Source: Candidatus Cloacimonadota bacterium (GTDB lineage Bacteria > Cloacimonadota > Cloacimonadia > Cloacimonadales > TCS61). Taken from it: a stretch of 13,388 nt of DNA. Each line of letters opens with the position of its first letter. The first letter of the stretch is position 1. Positions 1-6,866 of this stretch are shown here, in pieces. The notes beneath the pieces are model-generated. The model was given only the letters and a program-made list of their open reading frames with translations, searched no databases and was not told the origin of the DNA. The stretch covers positions 1 through 13,388 of the forward strand of contig DAOUTP010000025.1 in assembly GCA_030626645.1 (NCBI GenBank). Direction: 5' to 3'. Position numbers and translations under genes: made by a program.

Positions 1-579
1 AGTTGCACCCAATGCCAGCAGGCTAAGCCGCTGTTTTAAATAATGAACTGCAAACATTATCCAGGGGATATAGACTACCGCTTTGAATTTTGTGTTATGC
101 CCAATCTCTAAGAGTCCCAGGAAATGACATGAAAGTGCCATTGCAATTGCACTGATAAAAGCGACTATCGGGTCGAATTTGAGATGGATCATGAATAGGT
201 AAACGCCCAGCGCCATTATGAATAACATCAAAACTCTCCAGTTCATAACTTTGTTAGTGAGTTTATATATTTGACCTATAAATGGATATTTTGCACCAAA
301 CGAAATTAAATACGATGGCATTCCACTAAATAAATTTGGGTTCCACATTGCCTGATCTTTATGTTCTTTATTATATTCCATAAGAACCTGTGCAGATGAA
401 CGCCATTGGATAGTATCGCTTGCAGGTGGAGCGTAATTCTGAAAGGCGATCTTGAAAAAGAAAACGGAAAGAATGATGAATAATAAACTAATGAATATCA
501 CATGCTTATATTTTCCCTCTAGTATTTTCTCTAGAATCCCAACCGGTATTTCTACTTTCTGCTTTTTCTTTTTTGCCAT
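1..579 (-). CDS. YfhO-like multi-pass membrane protein, N-terminal part (runs off window)
   Basis: An open frame of 193 codons reads without a stop from an ATG at 579-577 to the window edge, so only the N-terminus is present. The start is set by a GAGGAA ribosome binding site at 591-586, five bases before the ATG. After a lysine-rich cytoplasmic start (residues 3-8, KKKKQK) come hydrophobic segments at about 26-45, 115-133, 138-157 and 167-183. Between the first two lies a probable extracytoplasmic loop with SDTIQW (54-59), WNPNLFSGMPSY (79-90) and, after the third segment, GHNTK (160-164). This pattern (first helix, Asp in a D-x-x-Q context, W-N-x-x-x-F-x-GMP, then GHNTK) is what I recall for YfhO-family proteins of Bacteroidetes and relatives, which are large GT-C-like proteins thought to act in cell-envelope glycosylation. 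The function is inferred from the family; the substrate is unknown. The gene is divergent from uvrB and unlikely to be functionally linked to it. Confidence 0.8.
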   Translation of the reverse strand, partial: MAKKKKQKVEIPVGILEKILEGKYKHVIFISLLFIILSVFFFKIAFQNYAPPASDTIQWRSSAQVLMEYNKEHKDQAMWNPNLFSGMPSYLISFGAKYPFIGQIYKLTNKVMNWRVLMLFIMALGVYLFMIHLKFDPIVAFISAIAMALSCHFLGLLEIGHNTKFKAVVYIPWIMFAVHYLKQRLSLLALGAT

Positions 580-628
580 ACTATTTCCTCAACTATTAAA
601 TAAATTTCAAAGTAATTTATCAACTCTG

Positions 629-634
629 ATTATA
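629..634 (-). promoter_or_regulatory. Possible -10 box for the divergent membrane-protein gene
   Basis: Read on the minus strand, 634-629 is an exact TATAAT, about 50 bases upstream of the start codon at 579. The hexamer at the ideal -35 distance (657-652, TACAAT) is a poor match, so only the -10 is supported. The remaining spacer up to uvrB is AT-rich and I could not identify a convincing uvrB promoter in it. Confidence 0.3.
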
Positions 635-782
635 TTACTATCCTGAAATTTATTGTAGTTGAATTGAAGTCAAATAAAAAAGTTATAAACTCAGTTTTCA
701 TTACTTAATTTTCAAATTAGAAAATCCTTGCCAATTCAAAGATGATAATTAAAACATTCACATATTAATCAGGATAAAATGG

Positions 783-2777
783 ATGAATAAATTTAAAATA
801 ATGTCAAGTTATCAGCCAAAAGGTGACCAGCCCCAGGCAATCTCAGCCTTAGTTGAGGGAATTGAAAACAAGGAAAGATTTCAAACCCTGCTCGGTGTAA
901 CCGGCTCAGGTAAAACTTTTACAGTTGCTAATGTAATTAAGGAAGTTAATAAACCCACACTTGTAATTTCCCACAACAAAACTCTGGCAGCTCAATTGTA
1001 CGGAGAATTCAAACAACTTTTTCCTGAAAATGCGGTTGAATTTTTCATCAGTTATTACGATTATTATCAGCCTGAAGCCTATATCCCCGGTCAGGATGTT
1101 TATATAGAAAAAGATTCGAGTATCAATAGTCAGATCGAAAAACTCCGGTTGCGGGCGACCATGAATTTAATGGAGCGCAGAGATGTGATCATTGTGGCAA
1201 GTGTATCATGTATATATGGATTAGGAACTCCGCAGAATTATCGCGATGCACTCATTCGAATTAGGGTTGGTGATACAATTGATAGAGATGAACTGTTGAA
1301 GAAATTGATAGAAATTCATTACGGTAGGAACGATATTGCTTTTGAACGTGGTGCGTTCCGGGTACGGGGTGATATTGTCGATATTTATCCTGCTTATTTA
1401 GAGAATTCAATTAGGATAGAATTCTATGGTGATAAAATAGAAAATATCTCACGTATAAATCCATTGAATAATAGAATTTTGGAAGAAGTTGAAGAGTATC
1501 CTATCTATCCTGCGAATCACTTTATTATTTCTAAAGATACACTGAAAACAGCCATCGAGCAGATAAAGGAAGAACTCAAAGACAGAATCGATTATTTTGA
1601 AAAAGCTGGAAAACTTCTAGAAGCACAGCGAATTAATCAAAGGGTGAATTTTGATATTGAAATGCTGAATGAACTTGGCTTTTGTTCCGGTATTGAGAAT
1701 TATTCGCGTCATCTTACCGGTGGCAAAAAAGGGGAACCTCCATATTGTTTGTTAGATTATTTCCCTGATGATTTTCTGATGATCATAGATGAATCACACG
1801 CTTCAATTCCTCAAATTCACGGGATGTTTGGTGGAGATTATACCCGGAAAAAAAATCTAATTGATTATGGCTTCAGGCTTCCTTCCGCATTTGATAATCG
1901 TCCCTTAAAATTTGAAGAATTTGAGAAGAAGATAAATCAGGTTATTTTTCTTTCGGCAACACCTGCCGATTATGAATTGGAAAAAACGGATGGTGTTTTT
2001 GTGGAGCAGGTTATTCGGCCAACCGGTTTGATGGATCCGGTTATTGAAGTTAAACCACTAGAAACACAGGTTGATGATCTCATAAAAGAAATTAATGAGC
2101 GTACAGCAAGAAAAGAAAAAGTACTAGTAACAACCCTGACAAAACGAATGGCAGAAGATTTGAGTGAATATTTGAGTAAAGCCGGAATTAGAACCAGATA
2201 TCTTCATAGCGAGATCGGTACAATGGAACGGTCTCAGATCATCAGGGAATTGCGTATGGATGAATTCGATGTTCTGGTTGGTATCAATCTACTTCGTGAA
2301 GGTCTTGATCTTCCTGAAGTATCGCTGGTTGCTATTCTTGATGCTGATAAAGTAGGGTTTTTAAGATCGGCAAGATCACTCATCCAAACTGCCGGGAGAG
2401 CTTCCAGAAACACCAATGGAAAAGTTATTTTTTATGCTGAAAAAATGTCTTCAGCCATGCAGCAAGCTATCTCAGAAACTGACCGCAGAAGAACTAAACA
2501 GAAGAAGTATAATTTAGATAATAAAATTACTCCACAATCTATTAAAAAAAATATTGACGACATACTCATCTCTACAAGTGTTGCCGACGGTTATCAAAAA
2601 CCTGGTAAAAAAGACGAAAAATCGGGTAGAGATAAGTTCAAAGAATATTTAGAGTTAGACTCCATTGAAAGTATTTTGGAGCTATTGGAAAGAGAGATGA
2701 ATGAAGCATCGGAAAATCTAAATTTTGAAAAAGCTGCAGAACTCAGAGACAGGATCTTTGAGCTTAAAGAACTATAA
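783..2777 (+). CDS. uvrB: UvrABC excision nuclease subunit B
   Basis: UvrB is the damage-verifying, ATP-dependent helicase-like subunit of nucleotide excision repair. It is loaded on DNA by UvrA and recruits UvrC. The 664-residue product is of normal family length. Visible landmarks: the N-terminal Y-x-P-x-GDQ motif (residues 10-16), Walker A GVTGSGKT (38-45), the beta-hairpin YYDYYQPEAY (92-101) that clamps the DNA strand, Walker B IIDESH (about 335-340), helicase motifs LSATP (about 391-395) and LREGLDLPEV (about 505-514), QTAGRASRN (about 536-544), and a C-terminal UVR domain (about 628-664) with the coiled-coil pattern that contacts UvrC. The start at 783 has AGGA at 771-774; an ATG at 801 would cut off the F-K-I segment usually present before S-x-Y-x-P. 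An ATG at 779 is closed after three codons. It appears to be a single-gene unit, separated by 163 bp from the next gene. Confidence 0.97.
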   Translation: MNKFKIMSSYQPKGDQPQAISALVEGIENKERFQTLLGVTGSGKTFTVANVIKEVNKPTLVISHNKTLAAQLYGEFKQLFPENAVEFFISYYDYYQPEAYIPGQDVYIEKDSSINSQIEKLRLRATMNLMERRDVIIVASVSCIYGLGTPQNYRDALIRIRVGDTIDRDELLKKLIEIHYGRNDIAFERGAFRVRGDIVDIYPAYLENSIRIEFYGDKIENISRINPLNNRILEEVEEYPIYPANHFIISKDTLKTAIEQIKEELKDRIDYFEKAGKLLEAQRINQRVNFDIEMLNELGFCSGIENYSRHLTGGKKGEPPYCLLDYFPDDFLMIIDESHASIPQIHGMFGGDYTRKKNLIDYGFRLPSAFDNRPLKFEEFEKKINQVIFLSATPADYELEKTDGVFVEQVIRPTGLMDPVIEVKPLETQVDDLIKEINERTARKEKVLVTTLTKRMAEDLSEYLSKAGIRTRYLHSEIGTMERSQIIRELRMDEFDVLVGINLLREGLDLPEVSLVAILDADKVGFLRSARSLIQTAGRASRNTNGKVIFYAEKMSSAMQQAISETDRRRTKQKKYNLDNKITPQSIKKNIDDILISTSVADGYQKPGKKDEKSGRDKFKEYLELDSIESILELLEREMNEASENLNFEKAAELRDRIFELKEL

Positions 2778-2940
2778 CCAGGGGTAATTGATACCAAAAT
2801 GGACTCGCAAGACATCTATTTTTATTTATCAAAATCAACAATTCAGATTTCAAATATTAGCAATTTAATAAAAAAAATAAATATCCTAAATAAATGGATT
2901 TTAATAGTGAACAATACTGTTACGTCCATAAGGAGCTGTA

Positions 2941-3255
2941 ATGCCTAAAACTCACAAGCCTGAGGATGTTGAAAAGCTTAAAGAAGGAACGATCATCAGA
3001 AAAGATGATAGACATTCCAAAATGGAAGTAGAGGTTCCGGAAGTTAAATCTACAGGAGATTACAAGAAGACACCGGTCTATATTTACTATGACTGGTGTA
3101 AAAAATGTGGAATTTGTGTTACCTTTTGTCCTACAGGTGCTTTAGGAAGAAGATCCGACGGTTCGCCTTATGTTCCCAATCCAGAAAAATGTATTCATTG
3201 TGAATTGTGCGATCGACTGTGTCCTGATTTTGCGATTACTGGCGCTAAAAGGTAG
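2941..3255 (+). CDS. korD: 2-oxoglutarate:ferredoxin oxidoreductase, delta (ferredoxin-like) subunit
   Basis: This is a small 104-residue protein with two complete C-x2-C-x2-C-x3-C-P motifs (Cys 53, 56, 59, 63 and Cys 84, 87, 90, 94), so it should carry two 4Fe-4S clusters. It is the electron-transfer subunit that passes electrons from the thiamine-diphosphate site to soluble ferredoxin. The roughly 45-residue polar N-terminal part before the clusters is usual for OorD/KorD-type subunits. An AAGGAG ribosome binding site at 2930-2935 precedes the ATG. It is the first gene of a four-gene operon in the order delta-alpha-beta-gamma, the order I know from the Oor enzyme of Helicobacter and Campylobacter. 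The delta subunits of pyruvate and branched-chain 2-oxoacid oxidoreductases look alike, so the substrate assignment rests on the neighbourhood. I see no clear promoter in the 163-bp spacer before it. Confidence 0.88.
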   Translation: MPKTHKPEDVEKLKEGTIIRKDDRHSKMEVEVPEVKSTGDYKKTPVYIYYDWCKKCGICVTFCPTGALGRRSDGSPYVPNPEKCIHCELCDRLCPDFAITGAKR

Positions 3256-3263
3256 GAGGGGAA

Positions 3264-4436
3264 ATGTCGAATAATAAAACAAACCCAAAAACAATATTAA
3301 TGCAAGGTAATGAAGCTATTGCTCGTGGCGCTTTGGCTGCAGGACTTGATTTCTTTGCCGGTTATCCTATCACTCCTTCTACAGAGATCGCTGAGATCTG
3401 CTCAGTTGAATTGCCAAAATTTGGAGGAAAATTCATTCAGATGGAAGATGAAATTGCTAGTATTTCTGCGATTATCGGAGCTTCATTAGCTGGAGCAAAA
3501 ACGATGACGGCAACCAGTGGACCAGGCTATTCACTTATGACCGAAGGTATAGGATTTGCTAAAATGACAGAAACACCTTGTGTTGTTGTGAACGTAATGC
3601 GTGGAGGACCAAGTACAGGTCTTCCTACCAAACCATCCCAATCTGACATAATGCAGGCACGTTGGGGAAATCATGGAGACGCACCAGCTATAGCTCTCTA
3701 TCCAAATTCAGTAAGTGAAAGTTATGAACTTTCTATCAGAGCTATGAATCTTGCAGAAAAGTATAGAACATGTGTTGTTTTACTTTCTGATGAAGTGCTT
3801 GGTCATATGCGTGAACCAATTGAGTTACCGGATCTCTCACAGGTAAAGATTGTAAGGAGAATTACACCAACCAAACCACCGGAATGGTATCAACACTATC
3901 CGGATAATCCAAAGTATCCAATGCCTAAGGCTAGTTTTGGTGAAGGATATCGCTTTCATGTAACAGGTTTATCCCATGATTCCAAAGGATTTCCCACTAA
4001 CAGAGCAGACGAAACAAAAATTCTGATGGATAGACTTCGTAATAAAATCGCATATCATATTGATGATATTGTCCAAATTGAAAACTACCAAATGCAAGAT
4101 GCCAAAATTGCAATCTTTGCCGCAGGAATTAGTTCTCGAGCGGCTAAAGAGGCAGTTATGATGGCTAGAAAAAGAGGCATTAAAGTTGGAATGATGAGAC
4201 CATTAACGATCTGGCCATTCCCAGATGCCGCAGTGAGAAAATTCCTGGGTGACAAAAAAGCCATAATAGTACCGGAATTAAATGAAGGACAACTGTCACT
4301 TGAATTGAAAAGGGTGATGGGAGGTATCTGGAATTATGAAATCAGGAAGACAAAAAAGATTGAGGAAATCCATAGAACGGACGGATTACTTATCACACCA
4401 GATCAAATTCTGAAATCAATTATGGAGGTAAAATAA
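3264..4436 (+). CDS. korA: 2-oxoglutarate:ferredoxin oxidoreductase, alpha subunit
   Basis: This subunit is part of the cytoplasmic enzyme that oxidatively decarboxylates a 2-oxoacid to acyl-CoA, reducing ferredoxin, or runs in reverse as a carboxylase. The 390-residue protein has the pyrimidine-binding-domain signature of the family: GNEAIARGA (15-23), GYPITPSTEI (33-42), the EDE at 61-63, TSGPG (84-88) and RGGPSTGLPT (113-122). A transketolase C-like domain II fills roughly residues 275-370. The gamma domain is not fused to its N-terminus as in two-subunit KorAB enzymes; it is encoded separately downstream. A strong AGGAGGGG at 3254-3261 overlaps the korD stop codon. The korB start follows one base after its stop, implying translational coupling. 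The choice of 2-oxoglutarate over 2-oxoisovalerate is supported by the succinyl-CoA-handling genes downstream and not by a specific residue. Confidence 0.87.
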   Translation: MSNNKTNPKTILMQGNEAIARGALAAGLDFFAGYPITPSTEIAEICSVELPKFGGKFIQMEDEIASISAIIGASLAGAKTMTATSGPGYSLMTEGIGFAKMTETPCVVVNVMRGGPSTGLPTKPSQSDIMQARWGNHGDAPAIALYPNSVSESYELSIRAMNLAEKYRTCVVLLSDEVLGHMREPIELPDLSQVKIVRRITPTKPPEWYQHYPDNPKYPMPKASFGEGYRFHVTGLSHDSKGFPTNRADETKILMDRLRNKIAYHIDDIVQIENYQMQDAKIAIFAAGISSRAAKEAVMMARKRGIKVGMMRPLTIWPFPDAAVRKFLGDKKAIIVPELNEGQLSLELKRVMGGIWNYEIRKTKKIEEIHRTDGLLITPDQILKSIMEVK

Positions 4437-4437
4437 G

Positions 4438-5289
4438 ATGCAAAAGATATCCCAAAAATCCATCCATAAATATTTGAGACATGATAAAAAATTTCCGCAT
4501 GTCTGGTGTCCCGGTTGCAGTAACGGAATAGTATTGGGAGCAGTGATAAGGGCAATTGCAGAATTGGATTTAAAAAAAGATAACATTGCCATGGTTTCTG
4601 GCATAGGTTGTTCCAGCAGAATGCCCGTATATGCTGATTTCAATACACTGCATAGTCTGCATGGAAGAGCTATTGCCTATGCAACGGGTGTAAAAATGTA
4701 TAAACCGGAAATGGATGTGGTTGTTATTACCGGTGATGGTGATGCAACAGCAATAGGCGGAAATCACTTTATTCATGCAGCGAGAAGAAATATCGATCTT
4801 ACAGTCATTCTTATTAATAATTATATCTACGGAATGACAGGTGGACAATATTCTCCAACAACTCCACATGGTGATAAAGCAACTACAACACCGTACGGGA
4901 ATATCGATCCTACTTTCGACATTTGCAAACTGGCTATCGGAGCAGGTGCTACCTTTGTGGCTAGAACATCTGCTTACCATGCCGTTGAAACTCAATCTTT
5001 CATCAAACAGGCTTTTAAACACAAAGGCTTCTCATTGGTTGAGATAATAAGTGCTTGTCCTGTTATTTATGGTCGGCTGAATAAAAAAGGTGACGCCCCT
5101 ACAATGATGAAACAGATGAAAGATGATGTGATCCCTATAAAGCAATATGAAAAATTATCACCTGAACAAAGGGTTAATAAACAAACAAGAGGAATATTTA
5201 TTAATGATACCGAGAAAATGGAATATACTCTAGCTTACCAGGAATTGATTGATTCTTTGAAAGTGCCGAAGGGAGATAGCAATGAATAA
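4438..5289 (+). CDS. korB: 2-oxoglutarate:ferredoxin oxidoreductase, beta (thiamine diphosphate) subunit
   Basis: This is the thiamine-diphosphate-binding subunit, 283 residues long, normal for the family. It has CPGCSNG (24-30), the diphosphate/Mg motif starting GDGDATAIGGNHF (99-111) and continuing to the conserved N at 127-128, and YGMTGGQ (131-137), which is diagnostic of 2-oxoacid:ferredoxin oxidoreductase beta chains. Cys 24, 27, 58 and 207 are placed as expected for the single 4Fe-4S cluster next to the cofactor. A GGAGGT site at 4424-4429 lies inside the end of korA. The 3' end overlaps korC by 8 bases. Together with korA it forms the catalytic core. The main alternative is a branched-chain 2-oxoacid oxidoreductase, which shares all these motifs. 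Confidence 0.9.
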   Translation: MQKISQKSIHKYLRHDKKFPHVWCPGCSNGIVLGAVIRAIAELDLKKDNIAMVSGIGCSSRMPVYADFNTLHSLHGRAIAYATGVKMYKPEMDVVVITGDGDATAIGGNHFIHAARRNIDLTVILINNYIYGMTGGQYSPTTPHGDKATTTPYGNIDPTFDICKLAIGAGATFVARTSAYHAVETQSFIKQAFKHKGFSLVEIISACPVIYGRLNKKGDAPTMMKQMKDDVIPIKQYEKLSPEQRVNKQTRGIFINDTEKMEYTLAYQELIDSLKVPKGDSNE

Positions 5290-5839
5290 AGAAATCTTCA
5301 AAAAAGAGATTAGGTTAAGCGGTAGCGGTGGTCAAGGTCTTATCACAGCAGGAATCATTTTAGCCAAAGCAGCAGTATTGGATAAAGTTCGAGTTACTCA
5401 AACCCAGAGCTACGGTCCGGAATCCCGTGGTGGTGCGAGTCGAGCTGATGTTATTATCAGCAATGATGAATTTTATTATCCCGAAGCTGTAAATTTTGAT
5501 GTTCTACTTGCTCTTACCCAAGAGGCTTGTGAAAAATACTCAAAGAATTTAAAGGATTCAGGCATTTTGATCGCAGATACAACTAATGTTAAAGATATTG
5601 TGCATCTGGAAGCTAAAGTTTATGAATTACCTTTCACGGAAATAGCAATGAAAAAATTAGGAACAATACTTCCTACAAACATTTTGTCACTGGCATTTCT
5701 GGTTAAGATCACAGGTGTTGTTTCTGAAAGCTCTCTTAAAACAGCAGTATGCGATTTTGTGAAACCACAATTTAAAAAAATGAATTTGAAAGCAATAAAA
5801 ATAGGTTTCAAGCTTGCTTCTGAAGAAATAATATCATAA
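5282..5839 (+). CDS. korC: 2-oxoglutarate:ferredoxin oxidoreductase, gamma subunit
   Basis: The 185-residue protein is the gamma subunit. It starts with the glycine-rich GSGGQGLITAG (14-24) and has YGPESRGGAS (44-53), both hallmarks of this domain, which contributes to CoA binding and assembly. The ATG at 5282 lies within the last codons of korB (8-base overlap) and is preceded by GGGAG at 5271-5275, so translation is probably coupled. In KEGG-style naming this is korC/oorC; others call it korG. It is the last gene of the korDABC operon. No intrinsic terminator directly follows the stop; the first good one is about 270 bases downstream, at 6106-6139. Confidence 0.88.
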   Translation: MNKEIFKKEIRLSGSGGQGLITAGIILAKAAVLDKVRVTQTQSYGPESRGGASRADVIISNDEFYYPEAVNFDVLLALTQEACEKYSKNLKDSGILIADTTNVKDIVHLEAKVYELPFTEIAMKKLGTILPTNILSLAFLVKITGVVSESSLKTAVCDFVKPQFKKMNLKAIKIGFKLASEEIIS

Positions 5840-5915
5840 AAGCTAATGGAATAAATTTAGATTATTTGACGTTATAAATATTAGTTAGTGGGTAGTTTAA
5901 ATTAATAATATTAAA

Positions 5916-5945
5916 TTGACAACATCTCACTAATTTTGCTTTAAG
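5916..5945 (+). promoter_or_regulatory. Candidate promoter in the leader of the fumarate reductase-like operon
   Basis: An exact TTGACA at 5916-5921 is followed after 18 bases by TTTAAG at 5940-5945 (4 of 6 to TATAAT), with TG at 5937-5938 giving an extended -10. Transcription would start near 5952 and make a leader of about 215 bases, which includes the hairpin at 6106-6139. This is assessed by eye only, in an AT-rich background. Confidence 0.35.
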
Positions 5946-6105
5946 TCAAAATGTAATATTGAAGTTTGTAATAAATTCTTCGATAACTCGGAACCAATTC
6001 CAAAGAGGTTGTTTTGAATGCACTAAAGAAAGGTTTTGTTTTGAATTGCCGTTTGAAAAGTCAAAATGTAAATGTTGAAATAAGCGATAATAAAAATTAA
6101 TATAG

Positions 6106-6139
6106 AAAACACAGTTGTTATATTTAACTGTGTTTTTTT
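6106..6139 (+). terminator. Intrinsic-terminator-like hairpin just before the next ribosome binding site
   Basis: AAAACACAGTT at 6106-6116 pairs perfectly with AACTGTGTTTT at 6126-6136 (11 bp, loop GTTATATTT), and the 3' arm continues into T residues up to 6139. It ends 28 bases before the start codon at 6168, with no room for a promoter in between. It could end the korDABC transcript, end a small RNA, or act as an attenuator for the downstream operon. The A-run on the 5' side means it may also work on the minus strand. Confidence 0.72.
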
Positions 6140-6167
6140 ATGCATTATAAAAGGAGGAAGTATACTG

Positions 6168-6854
6168 ATGGATGTCAAACACGAAATGATTAAGGTGTAT
6201 ATCAGTGGAGAATTATTCCATGTTCCTGAAGGTTCCACCATCATCATGGCTTTGGAATACGCTGGATTCCAATTGAAAAAAGGTATTGGCTGCCGGGAAG
6301 GTTACTGCGGAGCCTGTGCTACAGTGTATCGCGAAAAAGGTGATTATAAATTAAAAGGTGGTTTAGCCTGTCAAACAGTAGTAACGGATGGAATGGCTAT
6401 AGCCATGATACCATTCGTCCCTGCCGAAAAACCAATTTACGATCTGAATGATCTCACACCTGACGTAGGAACTTTCACTCAACTTTTTCCCAGTGTATTT
6501 CGTTGTGTTTCCTGCAATACTTGTACTAAATCATGTCCCCAGGATATTGAGGTAATGGATTATGTGCAGGCATTAATTCGAGGAGATATTGCTAAAGCGG
6601 CTGATCTTTCTTTTGATTGCATTCGTTGTGGCTTATGTGCTTTACGTTGCCCGGCTGAGATCGTGCAGTATAATGCAGGAATTCTTGCTCGTCGGTTATA
6701 TGGAAAATACCTTTCTAAAAATAGTTCCGAATTAGATGCAAGATTGAAAGAGCTAGATGAAGGAAAATTTGTTAAAGAAATTGAAGAATTAAAGAAAATG
6801 CCCGACGATAAGCTTTCTAAAAAGTATTATAGTCGTGAGATAAAAATTTCATAG
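6168..6854 (+). CDS. Fumarate reductase/succinate dehydrogenase-like iron-sulfur subunit (2Fe-2S + 2x 4Fe-4S)
   Basis: This 228-residue electron-transfer protein probably partners with the flavoprotein encoded 12 bases downstream. An N-terminal plant-ferredoxin-like domain carries C-x4-C-x2-C at Cys 42, 47, 50 plus Cys 68 for a 2Fe-2S cluster. The helical domain has CVSCNTCTKSCP (113-124) and CIRCGLCALRCP (151-162), each a full C-x2-C-x2-C-x3-C-P set. In classical SdhB/FrdB the second motif usually lacks one Cys and one cluster is 3Fe-4S; here two 4Fe-4S clusters look possible. The last 60 residues are highly charged and probably helical. There is no CCG (HdrB-like) domain as in thiol:fumarate reductase TfrB, and no membrane segment. 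The start at 6168 is supported by AAGGAGGA at 6151-6158; an ATG at 6186 is a weaker alternative. FrdB/SdhB/TfrB-like is as precise as I can be. Confidence 0.82.
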   Translation: MDVKHEMIKVYISGELFHVPEGSTIIMALEYAGFQLKKGIGCREGYCGACATVYREKGDYKLKGGLACQTVVTDGMAIAMIPFVPAEKPIYDLNDLTPDVGTFTQLFPSVFRCVSCNTCTKSCPQDIEVMDYVQALIRGDIAKAADLSFDCIRCGLCALRCPAEIVQYNAGILARRLYGKYLSKNSSELDARLKELDEGKFVKEIEELKKMPDDKLSKKYYSREIKIS

Positions 6855-6866
6855 CAGGAGCGAGTA

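Larger units (their letters stand above)
5840..6167 (+). other. 328-bp non-coding stretch between korC and the fumarate reductase-like operon
   Basis: I find no supported gene here; the longest opposite-strand frame runs through a terminator-like hairpin and into the next gene. The stretch contains a promoter-like site (5916-5945), two copies of the 14-base direct repeat AAGTCAAAATGTAA (5943-5956 and 6058-6071, 115 bases apart), and a strong hairpin with a T-run (6106-6139). The next gene's AAGGAGGA ribosome binding site follows at 6151-6158. The arrangement fits either a long regulated 5' leader or a small RNA gene of about 190 bases ending at the hairpin. Neither is proven. Confidence 0.5.

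Noticed and set aside
452..646. Plus-strand 64-codon open frame
   Set aside because: It lies opposite the YfhO-like gene, has no supporting ribosome binding site, and its apparent hydrophobic sequence is a shadow of the coding strand.
655..690. TTGAAT...TATAAA as a uvrB promoter
   Set aside because: Spacings of 14 or 19 bases and a strongly AT-rich background make it no better than chance.
4570..5022. Minus-strand 150-codon open frame inside korB
   Set aside because: Fully antisense to a motif-complete gene; composition rich in Cys, Ser and Ile, as expected from reading the opposite strand.
6023..6247. Minus-strand 74-codon hydrophobic frame over the leader and start of the Fe-S gene
   Set aside because: It crosses the terminator-like hairpin and runs antisense into the Fe-S gene; no ribosome binding site was seen.
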